From the NCBI RefSeq assembly GCF_902686445.1, contig NC_062213.1:141072491-141136490 (forward strand): a DNA stretch of 64,000 nucleotides, written 5' to 3'. The translations under genes were made by a program, and so were the position numbers. Below the pieces are notes generated by a model, which saw only the letters and a list, made by a program, of their open reading frames with translations, had not been told where the DNA came from and did no database searches. The stretch is from Sciurus carolinensis. Its lineage: Eukaryota > Chordata > Mammalia > Rodentia > Sciuridae. Of the stretch, positions 1 through 11,495 are shown piece by piece (position 1 is the first letter of the stretch; each line of letters opens with the position of its first letter).

Positions 1-299
1 TAGCACAATTGTTCTCAGAAGAGTGCGACGAGGCTTATCTTTGAAATATATTCTTGCCACTGTGCATTTCTAGTACTAATTCTGTTCTCAAAGTCACCAA
101 ATGCTCTGGATTCTCCTTTAGGAGTTCTCCCCAGTCTGGTCCTGTATCCACTGCCCTTCACCTCTCCACTGCAGGGACAGCTGCTTTGTCGCAGTGACCT
201 CCCCTTGCGGTGCACAACTCACACTGACTTCTCAGATTCTACCCTCCCACCACTGCCGGGTTGACTCCCTAAAACAGTATTTTTCATCCTGTCTTCCCT
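1..299. other. No recognised feature
   Basis: I see no repeat family, conserved coding signal or RNA gene here. A 66-codon minus-strand frame (15-215) has no recognisable motif and is treated as chance. Confidence 0.5.
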
Positions 300-640
300 C
301 CACTGCTCATTTACTTACCTAATAAAGTCGGCACTCCTCAGCTTAGATTTTAAGGCTCTTCATAAATCTCTTTTCACCTTTCCTCACAACATTCAGATTT
401 TACTTTTGGCTCCATGTGCTCTTAGTTCTAGTCTGGAAATCGTATTCATTGTCTTTTCAAAACGCTCTCCTCATTTCCTCTCCAGGGTTTGGCTGCAGCT
501 ATTTTTCCTACTTATCATATCCTTTCCTGTTCCTTGCATTACTACAAATCCTGCCTATCCTTCAAGATACAGTCTGAATTCTATTTTATGCATAAGGTTT
601 TCCTTCTACATCAGCCAACAACGAATCGCTCATTCACTTA
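300..640 (+). mobile_element. L2-like LINE remnant (3' region)
   Basis: The run of phrases matches the 3' part of mammalian L2: a 'ttaaggctcttca' segment near 349, then cytosine- and thymine-rich sequence, then 'tccttcaagatacagtctga' near 557, which corresponds to the L2 phrase around 'ccttcaagactcagctc'. The copy is highly diverged. The 95-codon frame at 406-693 overlaps it and is not taken as a gene. The DNA from 641 to 837 is unassigned. Confidence 0.5.
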
Positions 641-1625
641 AGTCCTATAACAGAGGTTTATTGGGTGCTTACTCTAGACCAGGTGATATGTGAGGTGTCC
701 AAATTACCAATATGAAAAAGGGTCAGTTTCTGAAGAACCTCAGTTATACCTTTCTAATTTCTATACCATTCATTGGATCACTCATTTTGGCACCAGTTGC
801 ATATTGATGATCTTTTATTTTGTTTTCCCACCCCTCACATTTTTAATTGATGCATTATAGTTGTACATAATGATGTAGTGTTATATATTTGTATATGCAC
901 ACAATATAACAATATAACAATTTGGCCAATATTACTTCCCAGCTCTTCCCTGCTCCCTCCTTACCTCCCACCTCCTGGTCACTCTCCTTTACTGATCTCC
1001 CTTTGATTTTCATGAGATCTTTTCCCATCTTTCTTTCCCCTTTTCCTTCTAGTTTTTGCATATGAGAAAGAACGTAAGATCCTTGACCCTTTAAGTTTGG
1101 CTTATTTTGCTTAATATAACGGTCTCTTGCTCCATCTATTTTCCTGCAAATTGCATAATTTAATTTTTCTTTATGACTGATTAAAGCTCCAGTGCTTATA
1201 TACCATAGTTCTTTCTTATCTGTTTATCCACTGATGGACACTGAGGCTGGTTCCACAGTTTGGTGATTGTGAATTGTGCTGCTGTAAACAGGGGTATACA
1301 TGTATCTCTGTAATATGATGACTTTAATTCTCTAGGATAAATACCGAGGAGTGGTATAGTTGGGTCATATGATGGTTCCATGCCAAATCTTTTGAGGAAT
1401 TTCCATACTTATTTCCACAGTGGTTGTACAGATTTACAGTCCCACCAATAATGTAAAAGTGTTCCTTTTTCTCCTCCTCCTCTTCAGCATTTATCTTTAT
1501 TTTTTTTTATATTCTTGATGACTATCATTCTAACTGGGGTGAGATGTAATCTCAGTGTAGTTTTGATTTGCATTTCCCTAATTGCTCATGATGTTGAACA
1601 TTTTCTCATGTATTGTTAAGCATTT

Positions 1626-1853
1626 ATTTATTTATTTTTAATTAAAAATTATTTTTGGTACCAGGGATTGAACTCAGGAGCACTCAACCACTGTACCACA
1701 CATCCCCAGCCCTATTTTGTATTTTATTTAGAGATAGGGTCTCACTGAGTTGCTTAGCACCTCACTTTTTGCGGAGGCTGGCTTTGAACTCTAGATCCTG
1801 ATGCCTCAGCCTCCTGAGCCGCTGGGATCACAGATGTGTGACACTGCAGTAGC
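1626..1853 (-). mobile_element. B1-ID composite SINE, minus strand
   Basis: A T-rich left end is followed by an inverted ID unit ('ccagggattgaactcaggagc'-like start through 'catccccagccc') and then an inverted B1 ('gcctcagcctcctgag'). Imperfect 12-base duplications flank it at 1614-1625 and 1854-1865 with two mismatches. It is inserted in the surrounding L1. Confidence 0.88.
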
Positions 1854-1982
1854 TGTTGACCATTTGTATTTTTTCTTTTTAGGAATATCTGTTTAATTCA
1901 TTTGCCCATTTATTGTGTTATTTGATTGATAATGTTTAATTAATTTGTTAATTCAGTTATTTAATTTTTGGCATAATGTTTT

Positions 1983-2111
1983 AAAAAAAAATTTAGGTAT
2001 TGATAGACCTTTATTTTATTCATTTATTTATATGTGGTGCTGAGAATTGAACCCAGTGCCTCACACATGCTAGGCAAGCACTTTACCATTGAGCCACAAA
2101 CCCAGCCCCTG
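1983..2111 (-). mobile_element. ID-type SINE with 3' tail, minus strand
   Basis: This is an inverted tRNA-derived ID unit ('gtgctgagaattgaacccag' through 'gagccacaaacccagccc') with a tail related to that at 57198. Near-identical 12-base flanks at 1971-1982 and 2112-2123 (two mismatches) mark the target-site duplication. It interrupts L1. Confidence 0.85.
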
Positions 2112-2880
2112 GTGTAATGTTTTTTGAGTTCTTTATGTATTCCAGATATTAATCCTCTGCCTCTAGAGTAGTTAGCAAAGCTTTTCTCCCATTATGTGGG
2201 TTCTCTCTTCACATTCCTAATTGTTTCCTTTGCTGTGCAGAAGCTTTTTAATTTGATGCCATCCCACTTATTAACTCTTGGCATTATTTCCTGAGCTTTA
2301 GGAATCTTATTGAGAAAATTCTTGCCTGTGCCTATAATACTATAGAGTTGACCCTACATTTTCTTCTAGGAGTTATGCAATTTCTGATCTAATTCCTATA
2401 TGTTCAATCCATTTTGAGTAATTTTTGTGCAGGGTGAGAGATAAGGGTCTAGTCCCATTCTTCTACATGTGGATAACCAGTTTTCCTGTCATCGCTTGTT
2501 ACAAAGGCTTCAATGAATGTTTTCTCCAATGTATGTCATTGCCACTTTTGTCCAAGGTCAGATGACTGTAGATGTATGTGTTTGTCTCTGTGTCTTCTAC
2601 TCCATACCATTGGTCTATGTGTCTGTTTTTATGCCAGAACCATGCTGTTTTTGTTACTGTAGCTCTGTAGTATAATTTGAAGTCAGGTATTGTGATGCCT
2701 CCGGCATTGCTATTTTGGCTTAGAATTGTTTAGGCTTATTATGGGTCTCTGATTCTTCCAAATGAATTTTAGAACTTTTTTTTTTTACTGTGAAGAATGT
2801 TATTGGGTATTTTGATGGGAACCACTGATCTTTTCTAACTCTTTTACTCTATTTGGGCTCTTATAAAAAATACCTCACAC

Positions 2881-3025
2881 AGTTGGGAGTGTAGCTCAAT
2901 GGTAGAGTGCTTGCCTTGCATGCTTGAGACCCTGAGTTCAATCCCCAGCACTGAAGGAAAAACAAAACAAAACAAACAAATGAACAAACAAACAACAACA
3001 ACAACAACAACAAAAAAAACCAACA
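2881..3025 (+). mobile_element. ID-type SINE, plus strand
   Basis: The tRNA-derived head carries the A-box-like 'gtagctcaatggtagagtgc' and the B-box-like 'gagttcaatcccc', followed by an A-rich tail with CAA repeats to about 3020. RNA polymerase III box similarity is inherited from a tRNA; this is a retroposon, not a tRNA gene. Confidence 0.9.
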
Positions 3026-3346
3026 AGGAATTATAAACTACTTTGTACACTAGGTAATTTATAAGTAGTAGACACTTATTTCTCACAGTTCTGGAGGCTG
3101 GGAAGTCCAAGGTCAAGGGGCCAGCAGATTCAATGTTTGGTAAAGTTCGCTGTGCTTCCAGGAAGGTGTCTCCTTGCTTTGTCCCCATGTGGCAGAAGTG
3201 CAACACAACTCCCTTCAGCCTCTTATGTGACTGTGATTATCTCTAAGTAGCTAATCACCTCCTAGGGGACTTTGTTGTCGTTACTATCATATTGGGGATC
3301 CAGTTTCCACATACAAACTTTGGGAGGACAAATATTCTGACCACAG
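3026..3346 (-). mobile_element. LTR-like remnant (MaLR-type), minus strand
   Basis: Phrases such as 'cacagttctggaggctgg', 'agtccaaggtcaagg', 'atcacctcctagg' and 'tttgggaggacaaat' appear in the order seen in reverse-complemented mammalian MaLR-type LTRs. The copy is diverged and no flanking duplication was found. The 120-codon minus frame at 2844-3206 runs through both SINE and LTR DNA and is spurious. Confidence 0.5.
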
Positions 3347-3359
3347 CACCAACTGACAA

Positions 3360-3470
3360 CATTCTGAGATAAGGAAACTGGCTGAGGGGACTTGGTGACC
3401 TGTTAAGTTCACACAGCAGATAATGATCTGCATTGTTTTTGTGGTTCTAAAGGACAGAACCAAGTTGATA
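3360..3470 (-). mobile_element. MIR SINE fragment, minus strand
   Basis: The segment 'aaggaaactggctgagggga' followed by 'gttcacacagcagataatgatc' matches the inverted MIR core ('gaaactgaggc...tcacacagctagtaa'). It is short and diverged. Confidence 0.5.
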
Positions 3471-5152
3471 TTTTATTGGTGATCATTATAGTACCTAATA
3501 GATTAAACACTCAATTTGAATTTATTAAATGAAAACATTCTGAGTTTTATATATTGGTTTTATATTTTGCTTTTGCAACAATAGTAGCCAGAAGTAATGT
3601 AAAGGTAATTGACTTTTGATTTCAATACCACCAAAACAAATCCATTAACCTGATAGCCAGAGAAACACCATGGCCAGAGATGTCTCAAAATGGTTAATAC
3701 CTTATTCAAAAGTAAATAGGTGCATCACAGCAGTATAAGTAAGTGTGCTTGTGTTAACTGGGCCCTTGGGCAAACTTATACTAGAATTTTAATAACAGAA
3801 AAAAATCTGATTTAATTTTCAATTTTCAAATATGGAAAATTTATATATTTGAAATAAACTTTCCTTTGGGTATTGCTGACATAGTAATGACAAGGTAGGA
3901 ATATTTACATAAGTAGAAACTGTTTTTAAAGCAGGAAAGATACTTGCACTCCTTCAAACCAAAATCTTTTCCTTAAACATAGAGAAAACCCTCAAAAGAA
4001 GGAAACCCTAATTGGGGCTTATAAAAGTTTAACACAAAGTGATTTTAAATATTGCATTTCTTTTTTCTTTACATTCAAGTAATTTTTCTTTTAAGATCAT
4101 AATGACATAATGACATTTTTCTTTGTCTTTCTTCATATATATTTTAAAAGGTTAACTTTATTTCATGACCATATGTCTATTTTTGAGCAGGATGCTGCCT
4201 ATCAGGTTATAATATTTAGATGAATTGATATATAAAGTTCATATGAAGTTGGGTAATCATGTAAGGAAAATGTCTACAGTACGTAGCAAAAGTGTAAAAT
4301 AGCTGACCAGGGTTTTTATTATCATAACTTGTATTATTTTTGGATCATTCTCACTAGACATTAATTCCTCTAGGTTCAAAAGTTCTACATGTCTGTATGT
4401 TGCAAACTTGCTCTCAGTTAATAATAAAACAAGCAAATATTAAATGAGAAACATTACATGATAAAAAGAGACAACATAAGCACACAGATTTGCTTGATTT
4501 TGTTTCTCCAGCTTTTTGCAATTGCCTAAAAACAAAACAGAAAATTCTGTGTCCATTTAAACTGGTAATATACAGTAAGTGGTATGTCCACATTCTTGCT
4601 CTTCTCAGGGTGTCAGTGATAGCACATTGGAGATGAGACTTTATTTTTAATTATCAGCACTCCGTTCACATTTTACTTATCTTCCCTTATTGCATATTTC
4701 ACATGAGTCTTATTGTCAAATAAATATGAACCTATGTTTTTGAGTAGCAATGTCAAGATATTTGAAAGTTTCAAAGAAAGTCAAGGCAAGCGTTAGAACA
4801 TTTGAGCTGGTAGTGTGCTGGTAAATGTCTGACCACTGGCTCCACCTTTGCTCGAACTCTACCAATAAAGCCATGAATTGTAGTGCTTCCTGATTAACTT
4901 AGGGTAAATACTCCCATCAGAGGTGACTTCAAGCTACAATGTCACTGAACATACAGTTAGGAAGCCATTTAACAGATTTTCAGAAAGTACACTTAGAATG
5001 ACCACCTCAACATTTTTGCATGTGCAGAATGTTAGTCTATTTCTGGGTGTTTTAAAAAATTCTACCTCTCTAATTTATATTTAGATTTCAAATCTAAGAC
5101 AGCTGGCTCTAACATGCCACTGAACCATTCCCTTTAATTAGAAAATATATGC
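3471..5152. other. Unassigned AT-rich DNA
   Basis: I see no open frame of note and no repeat I can name. The part near 4800-5040 has the look of a very old interspersed repeat, but I cannot place its family. Confidence 0.4.
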
Positions 5153-5252
5153 TTGGGGTTGGGGGCTTATCTCAGTGGTAAAGCATGGGCTTAACATGAA
5201 GGAGGTTCTGGGTTTAATCACCAGTACCCTCTGCCCGTGCACAAAAAACATT
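5153..5252 (+). mobile_element. ID-type SINE, plus strand
   Basis: A tRNA-like unit 'ctcagtggtaaagcatgggc' is followed by 'gttctgggtttaatcacc' and a short A-run near 5243. It is diverged from the typical ID sequence but keeps the order of both box regions. Confidence 0.8.
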
Positions 5253-5575
5253 TGTGACTGAAGTTAGTCACTCTATAGTGTTAGTAACAAGACAAGGTGT
5301 TCAAGTTTGTTATGGTTATTTTTTGAATAATAATACACTCAAAAGTTTCTGATAGAAAAGGAACAAAAGGTTTGAGCAGTCTCTCTATCATCTCTGGCTG
5401 CTAGTCACTGAATTTTCTTCCCTGGAGATGAATAACTTCATCAGTTTCTTGTGTATCTACACAAAGATATTCTACACAAATGTACATATCTTATTTATTT
5501 TTTTAAAACATAAGTGGTACCATAGTATGCATACTGTTTTGCTTCTTGTTTTTAAGTGCTTGTAAATAGATTGCC

Positions 5576-5766
5576 TTTGTGGGGTCGGGGGGTTACTGGG
5601 GTTTGAACTCAGGGGTGCCCAATCACTGAGCTGCATCCTCAGCCCTTTTTAATTTTTATTTTGAGACAGGGTCTCCCTCAGTTGCTGATGCTGACCTCGA
5701 GCTTGTGATCCTCCTGCCTCATTCTCTGAGTCACTGAGATCATATGAATGTACCACTATGCCCGGA
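5576..5766 (-). mobile_element. B1-ID composite SINE, minus strand
   Basis: An inverted ID unit ('actggggtttgaactcaggg' to 'tgcatcctcagccc') joins an inverted B1 ('gagacagggtctccctcagt', 'gatcctcctgcctca'). It sits within an old L1. Confidence 0.87.
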
Positions 5767-6784
5767 GGCAAAAGTTTTATCTTATTGTTTTTTACACCTG
5801 CACAGATATTACCTCACATGACTGTTTCATTGTGCTTAAACTGTCTCCTATTGATGTGCACCTGTTAAGGTTCTTTCCTGCTTTTTGCTTTTACATACAC
5901 ATGGAACTCTTAATGTGGCATTCAATATATGTGTGGTTTTTCTATATACATGTAGGTGTACAGTACTAAATATATTCTCAAATTAATTCCTAGAAGTGTA
6001 ATTTTAGTTTCAAAGTTTTAGTATGTTTCTATGCTTTTTATATTTTTATTTTTTTGCTATTGCCAAATTCTTTTCCATACAGGTGGAACAAATCTAGCTT
6101 CTCCACACCTTCACCTACACGGTATATTATCAACTTGTGTATCTTTGCCAATTTGATGCAAGAATAAAAATTCTGGATAATTTTAATTTATAAAATTTCT
6201 CAGATTATGAGTGAGATTAATTATTCCATTTTTTATTTAAATGTATTTTCCTTACTCTGAAATACCGGTGTCTTTACTATGTTTTTTTTTTTTTTATAGT
6301 GATATGTTGTATAGACAGATTATGTATCCAAATTATATTTTTCCCGTGGTTATTCTAGTTTTCTAATGCTAATCTGATATACTGATCTGATATATAATTT
6401 TTGTATATTATGTTTATTTATCTTCCTGGATACCTTAAATTGTTCTATTTATGTCTCCATGTGTATGCACCTGCACTAACACTGCATTTCAATATTACAA
6501 TTCACTATTGAAGTTTCATGAGATATTTTAATAACCAAAAGGCCTACTTCCCTAATTTTCTTTTAAAGACTTTTTCTGATTCTCTATTTTTTCATATGAA
6601 CTTTGGCATCAGCTTATTTTGTTCCAAAAATACTTTGATTGATATATTAGGATCAAATAATTTTTACAGGTCAATGTAGGGATATTTGAAATCCTTTCAT
6701 GGTATTTTTTCTTATCCAAAAAGACATATGTCAAAGTCTTTCCTGTTCTTCAGTGTTTTTTACAGTCTTATCTTGTAGTGTTGG

Positions 6785-6834
6785 TTTTTTTTTTTTGTTT
6801 TTTTTTTGTTTTTTTTTGTTTTTTTTTTTTTTTG
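6785..6834. repeat. Interrupted poly(T) tract
   Basis: About 50 bases of thymine broken by single guanines at intervals. It lies within or next to the old minus-strand L1. Confidence 0.9.
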
Positions 6835-6990
6835 GTTAAGTTTATTCCCAACTATTTTGTTTTTATGGACTGTTAAGGAGTCATGATTTCTTTGCAGCTT
6901 CAACCACTTTGCAGCTCTTGAATGACATAGTTGGGAAACTAAAAAATATCTTCTTTAGAATATGTTCATAAATGGAATTCCTACTTAACC

Positions 6991-7369
6991 TCTTTTAGTC
7001 AACTTTTTCACCATTGTGACCAAAAGACCAGCCAAGAATAATTTTAAGAAGAAAAAGTTTCTTTGGGGGCTCATGGTTTCAGAGTTGGCTGCGTGTGGAC
7101 TGAATCATCAAAACATCAAGAAAGAAGATAGTGGTGAAGGAAGGTGGCTCAGACCACAGCAACCAGAAGCAAAGACTCCATTCGTCAAGTGCAAAATATA
7201 TACCCCAAAAGCAACTCCCAGTGACCCACCTCCTCCAGTCACTCTACCACCCAGTTAATCCCTATCAGCAGATTAAGGCACTGTTTAGGTTAATGCTCTC
7301 ATGACTCAATCACTTCACCTTTAAACCCTCTTGCATTGTCTCACATGTGACAATATCTAAACCATAATG
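6991..7369 (-). mobile_element. Solo MaLR LTR, minus strand
   Basis: The reverse complement begins 'cattatggttt' and ends 'gactaaaaga', the expected ends of a MaLR LTR (usual 5' TG and 3' CA both mutated). Internal order matches the plus-strand LTR at 28073: 'gagacaatgcaagagggttt', a 'ggtagagtgactggaggagg' block, and 'ttttggtcacaatgg' near the end. No internal retroviral genes and no clear target-site duplication are seen. The 80-codon frame at 7016-7258 lies inside and is not a gene. Confidence 0.8.
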
Positions 7370-7377
7370 AGATCTTT

Positions 7378-7490
7378 TAAAAAATATTTTTATTAGTGCA
7401 CTGTAGTTATGCATAACAGTGGGGTTCATTTTGACATATTCATAAATGCATATTACTTGGTTTCCTCCATTTCAATTCCCAGTACCTACT
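7378..7490 (-). mobile_element. LINE-1 3' end fragment, minus strand
   Basis: The sequence 'gcactgtagttatgcataac' and the following 110 bases align by eye with the reversed L1 3' end at 838-950. Only the terminal part is present, as in a strongly 5'-truncated copy. Confidence 0.6.
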
Positions 7491-7805
7491 TAAACCATTC
7501 AATGTAAATCAATTATTACAAATGAGCCATGGGGTTCTTGTTGAATAGGAGTAGATTTGTATGCTCAATTTATTGCCCTGGAAAATGGATACAAATCACC
7601 TGAGAATTAACTTTATCATTCTAATAATTTAGGAGACAAGATGGGTTTTTATCTGTGTTATCAGAATTGCATGTAGGTTAACTAAATCATTTTCAATGTT
7701 AAGCTTTGTCCCTTTTCCTCTTAAAAAGTCAGCAAAGAAGTAATTATTAAAGACAGCAAAAGTACATCTTAAACCACATGCACACATATTTTCTTAAGAT
7801 ATATA
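7491..7805. other. No recognised feature
   Basis: AT-rich DNA with no repeat, open frame or RNA signature that I recognise. Confidence 0.5.
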
Positions 7806-7890
7806 GGTGCTGGGGATATAGTTCAGTAGTAAAGTATTTGCCTAACATGCATGGGACCCTGGGTTTGATCCCTGCAACTGAAAGCCAAAA
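7806..7890 (+). mobile_element. ID-type SINE, plus strand
   Basis: The unit 'gtgctggggatatagttcag' continues to 'gaccctgggtttgatccctg', the A- and B-box regions of an ID element. The A-rich tail is short and degraded. Confidence 0.85.
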
Positions 7891-8127
7891 GGGGAATCCA
7901 TCATTCACACTACCAGACAAGCTGGGGATTTCACTCCTCCTGGATATGTGTGCTCCTGGGTACTCCTGACATCACCTAAGCAAGCTATGCATGCACTCTT
8001 ACCACACAGGGTTGAAAATCTCTCTCTTCTTTTTAATTTTTTCTTCATGTGTTTCTTTTACTTTTTTATTGTGGCTACTAGAAAGGACATCATTATGTAT
8101 GAGGTTTGCACTGAGGCATCATATTTT

Positions 8128-8920
8128 TCTTTTTTAAAAATTTATTCTTTTTAGATAAAACATGACAGTAGAATGTATTTTGACTTATACATACATGGAG
8201 TAGAACTTCTCATTCCTGTGCCTGTACAAGATGTGAAGTTACATTGGTTGTTTATTCATATATGAACATAGGAAAGTTATGTCCAATTCATTCTACTGTC
8301 TTTCCTATTCCCTTCCCCTCTCCCTTTCCTTCATTTACTTTTGTCTAATTCAGTGAACTTCTATTACCTGCCCCCCAGTTTATTTTTTGTTAGCATCTGC
8401 ATATCAGAGAGAACATTTGGCTTTTGGTTTTGGGGGATTGGCTTATTTCACTTAGCATGATAGTCTCCAGTTCCATCCATTTCCTGGCAAATTCCATAAT
8501 TTCATTCTTCTTTATGGCTGAGTAATATTCCATTGTGTACATACACTAGATTTTCTTTATCCATTCATGTGTTGAAGGGCACCTAGGTTGGTTCCATAGT
8601 TCAGCTATTGTGAATTAAGCTGCTATAAACATTGATGTGACTGGGTCACTATAGTATGCTGATTTTAAGTCCTTTGGGTATAGACTGAGGAGTGGGATAG
8701 CTGGGTCAAATGGTGGTTCCATTCCAAGTTTTCTGAGGAATCTCCATACCACCTTCCAGAGTGGTTGCACCAATTTGCAGTCCCACTAGCACTGTGCTAG
8801 TGTACCTTTATCCCCATGTCCTTGGCAACATTTATTATGACTTGTATTCTTGATAATTGCCATTCTAACTGGAGTGACATAAAATCTCAGTGTAGTTTTA
8901 ATTTGCATTGATGAAAATAT
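8128..8920 (-). mobile_element. LINE-1, 3' end and ORF2 C-terminus, minus strand
   Basis: The reversed L1 3' UTR (with 'catgacagtagaatgtattt') leads into ORF2 C-terminal sequence near 8450-8800 ('gcatgatagtctccagttcc', 'tgaggagtgggatagctggg'). It is truncated at its 5' end near 8920. Multiple frame breaks leave no long open frame. Confidence 0.85.
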
Positions 8921-8942
8921 TTTGATCTCTCAAAATGACATC

Positions 8943-9125
8943 TGTTTTTTTTGTGTGTGGTATTGGGGTAGGGGTACAAAAGCACTGGGCTACATTCCCT
9001 GTTCTTTTTATGCTTTCTTTTTAGGCAAGGTTTGGTAAGTTGCCTAGGCTGTCCTAAAACTTACAATTCTCCTGCCTCAGACTTCCAAGTAGCCAGGATT
9101 ACAGGTGTGTGTCACAATGTCAGCT
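8943..9125 (-). mobile_element. B1-ID composite SINE, minus strand, diverged
   Basis: A T-run and 'gtggtattggggtaggggta' start the inverted ID part, and 'tctcctgcctcagacttcca' with 'ggattacaggtgtgtgtcac' forms the inverted B1 part. It follows directly after the truncated L1. Confidence 0.8.
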
Positions 9126-10240
9126 TGAACTGACACATTCTATTCGTAATATTCCTCCAGTAATGTTTCTTTCTACTCCTGTCTCTATATACTCCTTAAT
9201 CATAATCAATCAACAGTTCTTTTTTTTTTTTTTTTCCTTTTCTCAAGTTTCTTGGTCCTAACCATTCCATCAATTCTTGGCACTGATTTTATGAAATCAG
9301 TATATACTTTATAAAAGTATGTATCTCATTTGGATGCCAATGACAATAATATCTTCTCAGCACTGCCCACAGTAGACAGAAGTTAATACACACAGGGGAA
9401 GGACTACTAAATCATACCGGGTATTTTGTATACTCAGCCAAAAGAATAGAAGAATTTAATTCCCCCACATCATCTTTTCTTGTGTCTCAGGAGCCTGACA
9501 CCTTCCTCAATCACCTAACTAATGTGCGGAAAGAATGAAAACTCTTTGAGAAATCAGTGACCCAGAAAGTTAAAAACCAAAAATTATGAAGCATCAAATG
9601 ACATGCTATTTATCATTTTTCTTCTACATAAAATCCACTACTTACAGATTCTGCTTAGTGGCTATATATAAAAAGATTCTGTAGCTGGGTGGTTTACATG
9701 ATTTTAAAAAGGTACATATGCATAAGTACACACAAGATATTTTTATTTTAAAATTATGATTTACTTATTAAAGAAGGCTTAAGAGATAAAGTAGGAACAA
9801 ATCTGTGATTCATTCACATTCCTAAATTCAAATACAACCTCTCCTTTTACTCTTGAAATCATAATTTTACCTGCATATGTTACATTTGTAATTTTATTCT
9901 GCATAACTTACTAAAAATTTTTTTCTTTTTATAGTATATTTTAATTTTGAATAGTCCAAAAGGATGGAAAATAATGTAACAGGCTTTTTATATCATCGTT
10001 CAGTCTAATTAGCCACAGGAGAGTGGAATATAGCAGTGAGTGACCAGTTTTGGAGTCAGAGATGGGCTCTTCAGCTGTGTGTCTCCCTCTGTTCTTCCTT
10101 TTCCCCCACTGATTGAATTGCTAATTTTTAGCTGGATACATGACCTCCCACCCAGTATGAAGATGATGTTTCCTTTCCTTTTAGTGTTTTTATCCAATGT
10201 GATGTTAGTGAAGTGGGGTGAAACTTTCTGGCTTTATCTT
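9126..10240. other. Unassigned DNA with a poly(T) run
   Basis: A run of about 18 thymines ends near 9236. The remainder is AT-rich and shows no repeat or gene that I recognise. Confidence 0.45.
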
Positions 10241-10252
10241 AAGAATGATTAT

Positions 10253-10381
10253 CTCAGGGCTGGGGTTATGGCTCAGTGGTAGAGCACTTGCCTATCATGT
10301 GTAAGGCACTGAGTTCGATTCTCAGCACCACATATAAATAAATAAAATAAAGAGTCATTGACAACTAAAAAAAAATTTAAA
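10253..10381 (+). mobile_element. ID-type SINE with 3' tail and perfect TSD
   Basis: The tRNA-like head ('gttatggctcagtggtagag', 'gagttcgattctcagcacca') is followed by a tail with AAATAAATAAA repeats and an A-run. The 12-base sequence 'aagaatgattat' is duplicated exactly at 10241-10252 and 10382-10393. The perfect duplication suggests a fairly recent insertion. Confidence 0.95.
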
Positions 10382-10393
10382 AAGAATGATTAT

Positions 10394-10849
10394 TTATTGT
10401 TGGCACTGAAAGCAAGCTTATTAGTTAGGATTAAGTAAAACTATGAGTGACTCAGAACCATTCCCTCAACCTGAGACTTTAACATATTCAAAAGTCTCTC
10501 TCATAAAAGCCCATGAAAGGCAGTCTGGGGGAAATATGACATTTCACAAAGTCTTCAGAGCTGTCCCCTGCCCCAGGAATGTGTTTTCATCACAGAGACC
10601 AATGTGGCTTCTTGAGCTTCAGCATTTGTGTATACATTCCAGTCAACAAAAGGAAGGAAGAGGGAAGGAATGCCACACGCCAGTGCCACAAAGCCAAGGT
10701 CTATCCCTAGACTTGCGAGGTGATCGAAACTGCTCTTACCAGTTTAGGCTATTCTTGATTCACCTGGGGCAGATCACTGCTAATCATGGCGCCATGAGCA
10801 ATAGAGAAGCAGTGACTGACGGATACACCACTTGTGTCACTCACACTAA
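10394..10849. other. Unassigned DNA with a chance open frame
   Basis: A 181-codon plus-strand frame spans 10443-10988. I recognise no domain in it, its 3' third runs into a MIR-like segment, and no splice or promoter context supports it. Confidence 0.5.
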
Positions 10850-11015
10850 GCACAGGACCTTGGTTTTGTGGCATTATCTGTGCAGTGAGGTGCTAGATTA
10901 TGCCCAACTCTTAGGAAAGCAAAAGAGATGTCATCTGACAGAAGTTGGTAAGATGTACTGCCCCTACAGCATGCTCCACACATGGTAGTTAGTTATTATG
11001 ACTATCATTACTGTG
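10850..11015 (+). mobile_element. MIR SINE, plus strand, diverged
   Basis: The stretch from 'ggaccttggttttgtggc' to 'gctccacacatggtagttag' plus 'ttattatgactatcatta' follows the MIR order ('gaccttgggcaa...gcacatagtaggtgctcaataaa'). Confidence 0.5.
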
Positions 11016-11049
11016 CTGAGTTGATGTGACACCATTTATTAAACTGATC

Positions 11050-11205
11050 CTAGGTCCAAAATATTAAGATTATTTGTTGCTTTTTAGAGTATTATGATTC
11101 TAAAATTAACATCCTTCTTTATGTAACTTTTTTCCCTTTTACTGCTTAGGATCTTGGGTATATACTTAGAAGTATAATTGCTGGTTTATCCAACATTAAT
11201 GGAAT
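11050..11205 (-). mobile_element. Possible old LINE-1 fragment, minus strand
   Basis: 'taacatccttctttatgtaa' and 'tgggtatatacttagaagta' followed by 'aattgctgg' resemble a short segment of reversed L1M ORF2. It is too short for a firm call. Confidence 0.4.
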
Positions 11206-11374
11206 TTATGGGGCCTCTGCCAGGGTAGTACAGTAACTGCATGTCAATCAGGAAGTCAAACACTCCTTTCATCTTCATAGGCAAGTCTATTGGGCTGCAT
11301 GCAAGGTTTTCTTTTTCCCACGATTATAAAACTTTTCTTATAAATAGAAATCAATGTGTCACAACCGAACGTTC

Positions 11375-11495
11375 CTTGAACTTTAGTTACTGTCTGTGTG
11401 ACCTTGGGCACAAACATAATCTTTGTGAATCCATTCATCCATCTGTAAAATGGGGATAATAGCAATAATGATCTTCCTGTCTGAAACAAGAAAAT
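11375..11495 (+). mobile_element. MIR SINE, plus strand
   Basis: 'ctgtgtgaccttgggcac' followed about 45 bases later by 'catctgtaaaatggggataa' is the well-known MIR core in the correct order and spacing. Two short opposite-strand open frames over this site are by-products. Confidence 0.85.

Larger units (their letters stand above)
838..2862 (-). mobile_element. LINE-1, 3' part, split by two SINEs
   Basis: Read on the minus strand, this is an L1 3' UTR followed upstream by the C-terminal part of ORF2. A 61-codon open piece at 1196-1381 carries the ORF2 C-terminal pattern 'DPTIPLLGIYP...AAQFTI'. The segment 2124-2862 continues the same element further into ORF2, and the 5' end is lost near 2862. 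SINEs at 1626-1853 and 1983-2111 interrupt it, so the L1 is older than both. Frameshifts and stops make it non-coding. Confidence 0.88.
5470..6880 (-). mobile_element. Old LINE-1 (L1M-like), minus strand
   Basis: Read in reverse, it follows L1 ORF2. The 5990 region ('attcctagaagtgtaat') and 6060-6160 ('ttgccaaattc', 'tccacaccttcacctaca') match the C-terminal coding part. The 6560-6860 region ('catatgaactttggcatcagctt', 'aagtttattcccaactatttt') matches sequence further upstream. It is heavily decayed and interrupted by a SINE at 5576-5766. The short frame at 5748-5969 lies inside it. Confidence 0.72.

Noticed and set aside
2844..3206. 120-codon minus-strand frame with a hydrophobic stretch like a membrane segment
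   Set aside because: The hydrophobic run is a reverse translation of the CAA-rich SINE tail, and the rest is LTR-like repeat.
10253..10320. tRNA gene suggested by A- and B-box motifs
   Set aside because: The unit is an ID SINE head with A-rich tail and target-site duplication; the same is true for the other ID copies.
10443..10988. 181-codon open frame, one of the longest outside the young L1
   Set aside because: No recognisable domain, the 3' part runs into MIR-like sequence, and there is no splice or promoter support. A frame of this size can occur by chance in 64 kb.
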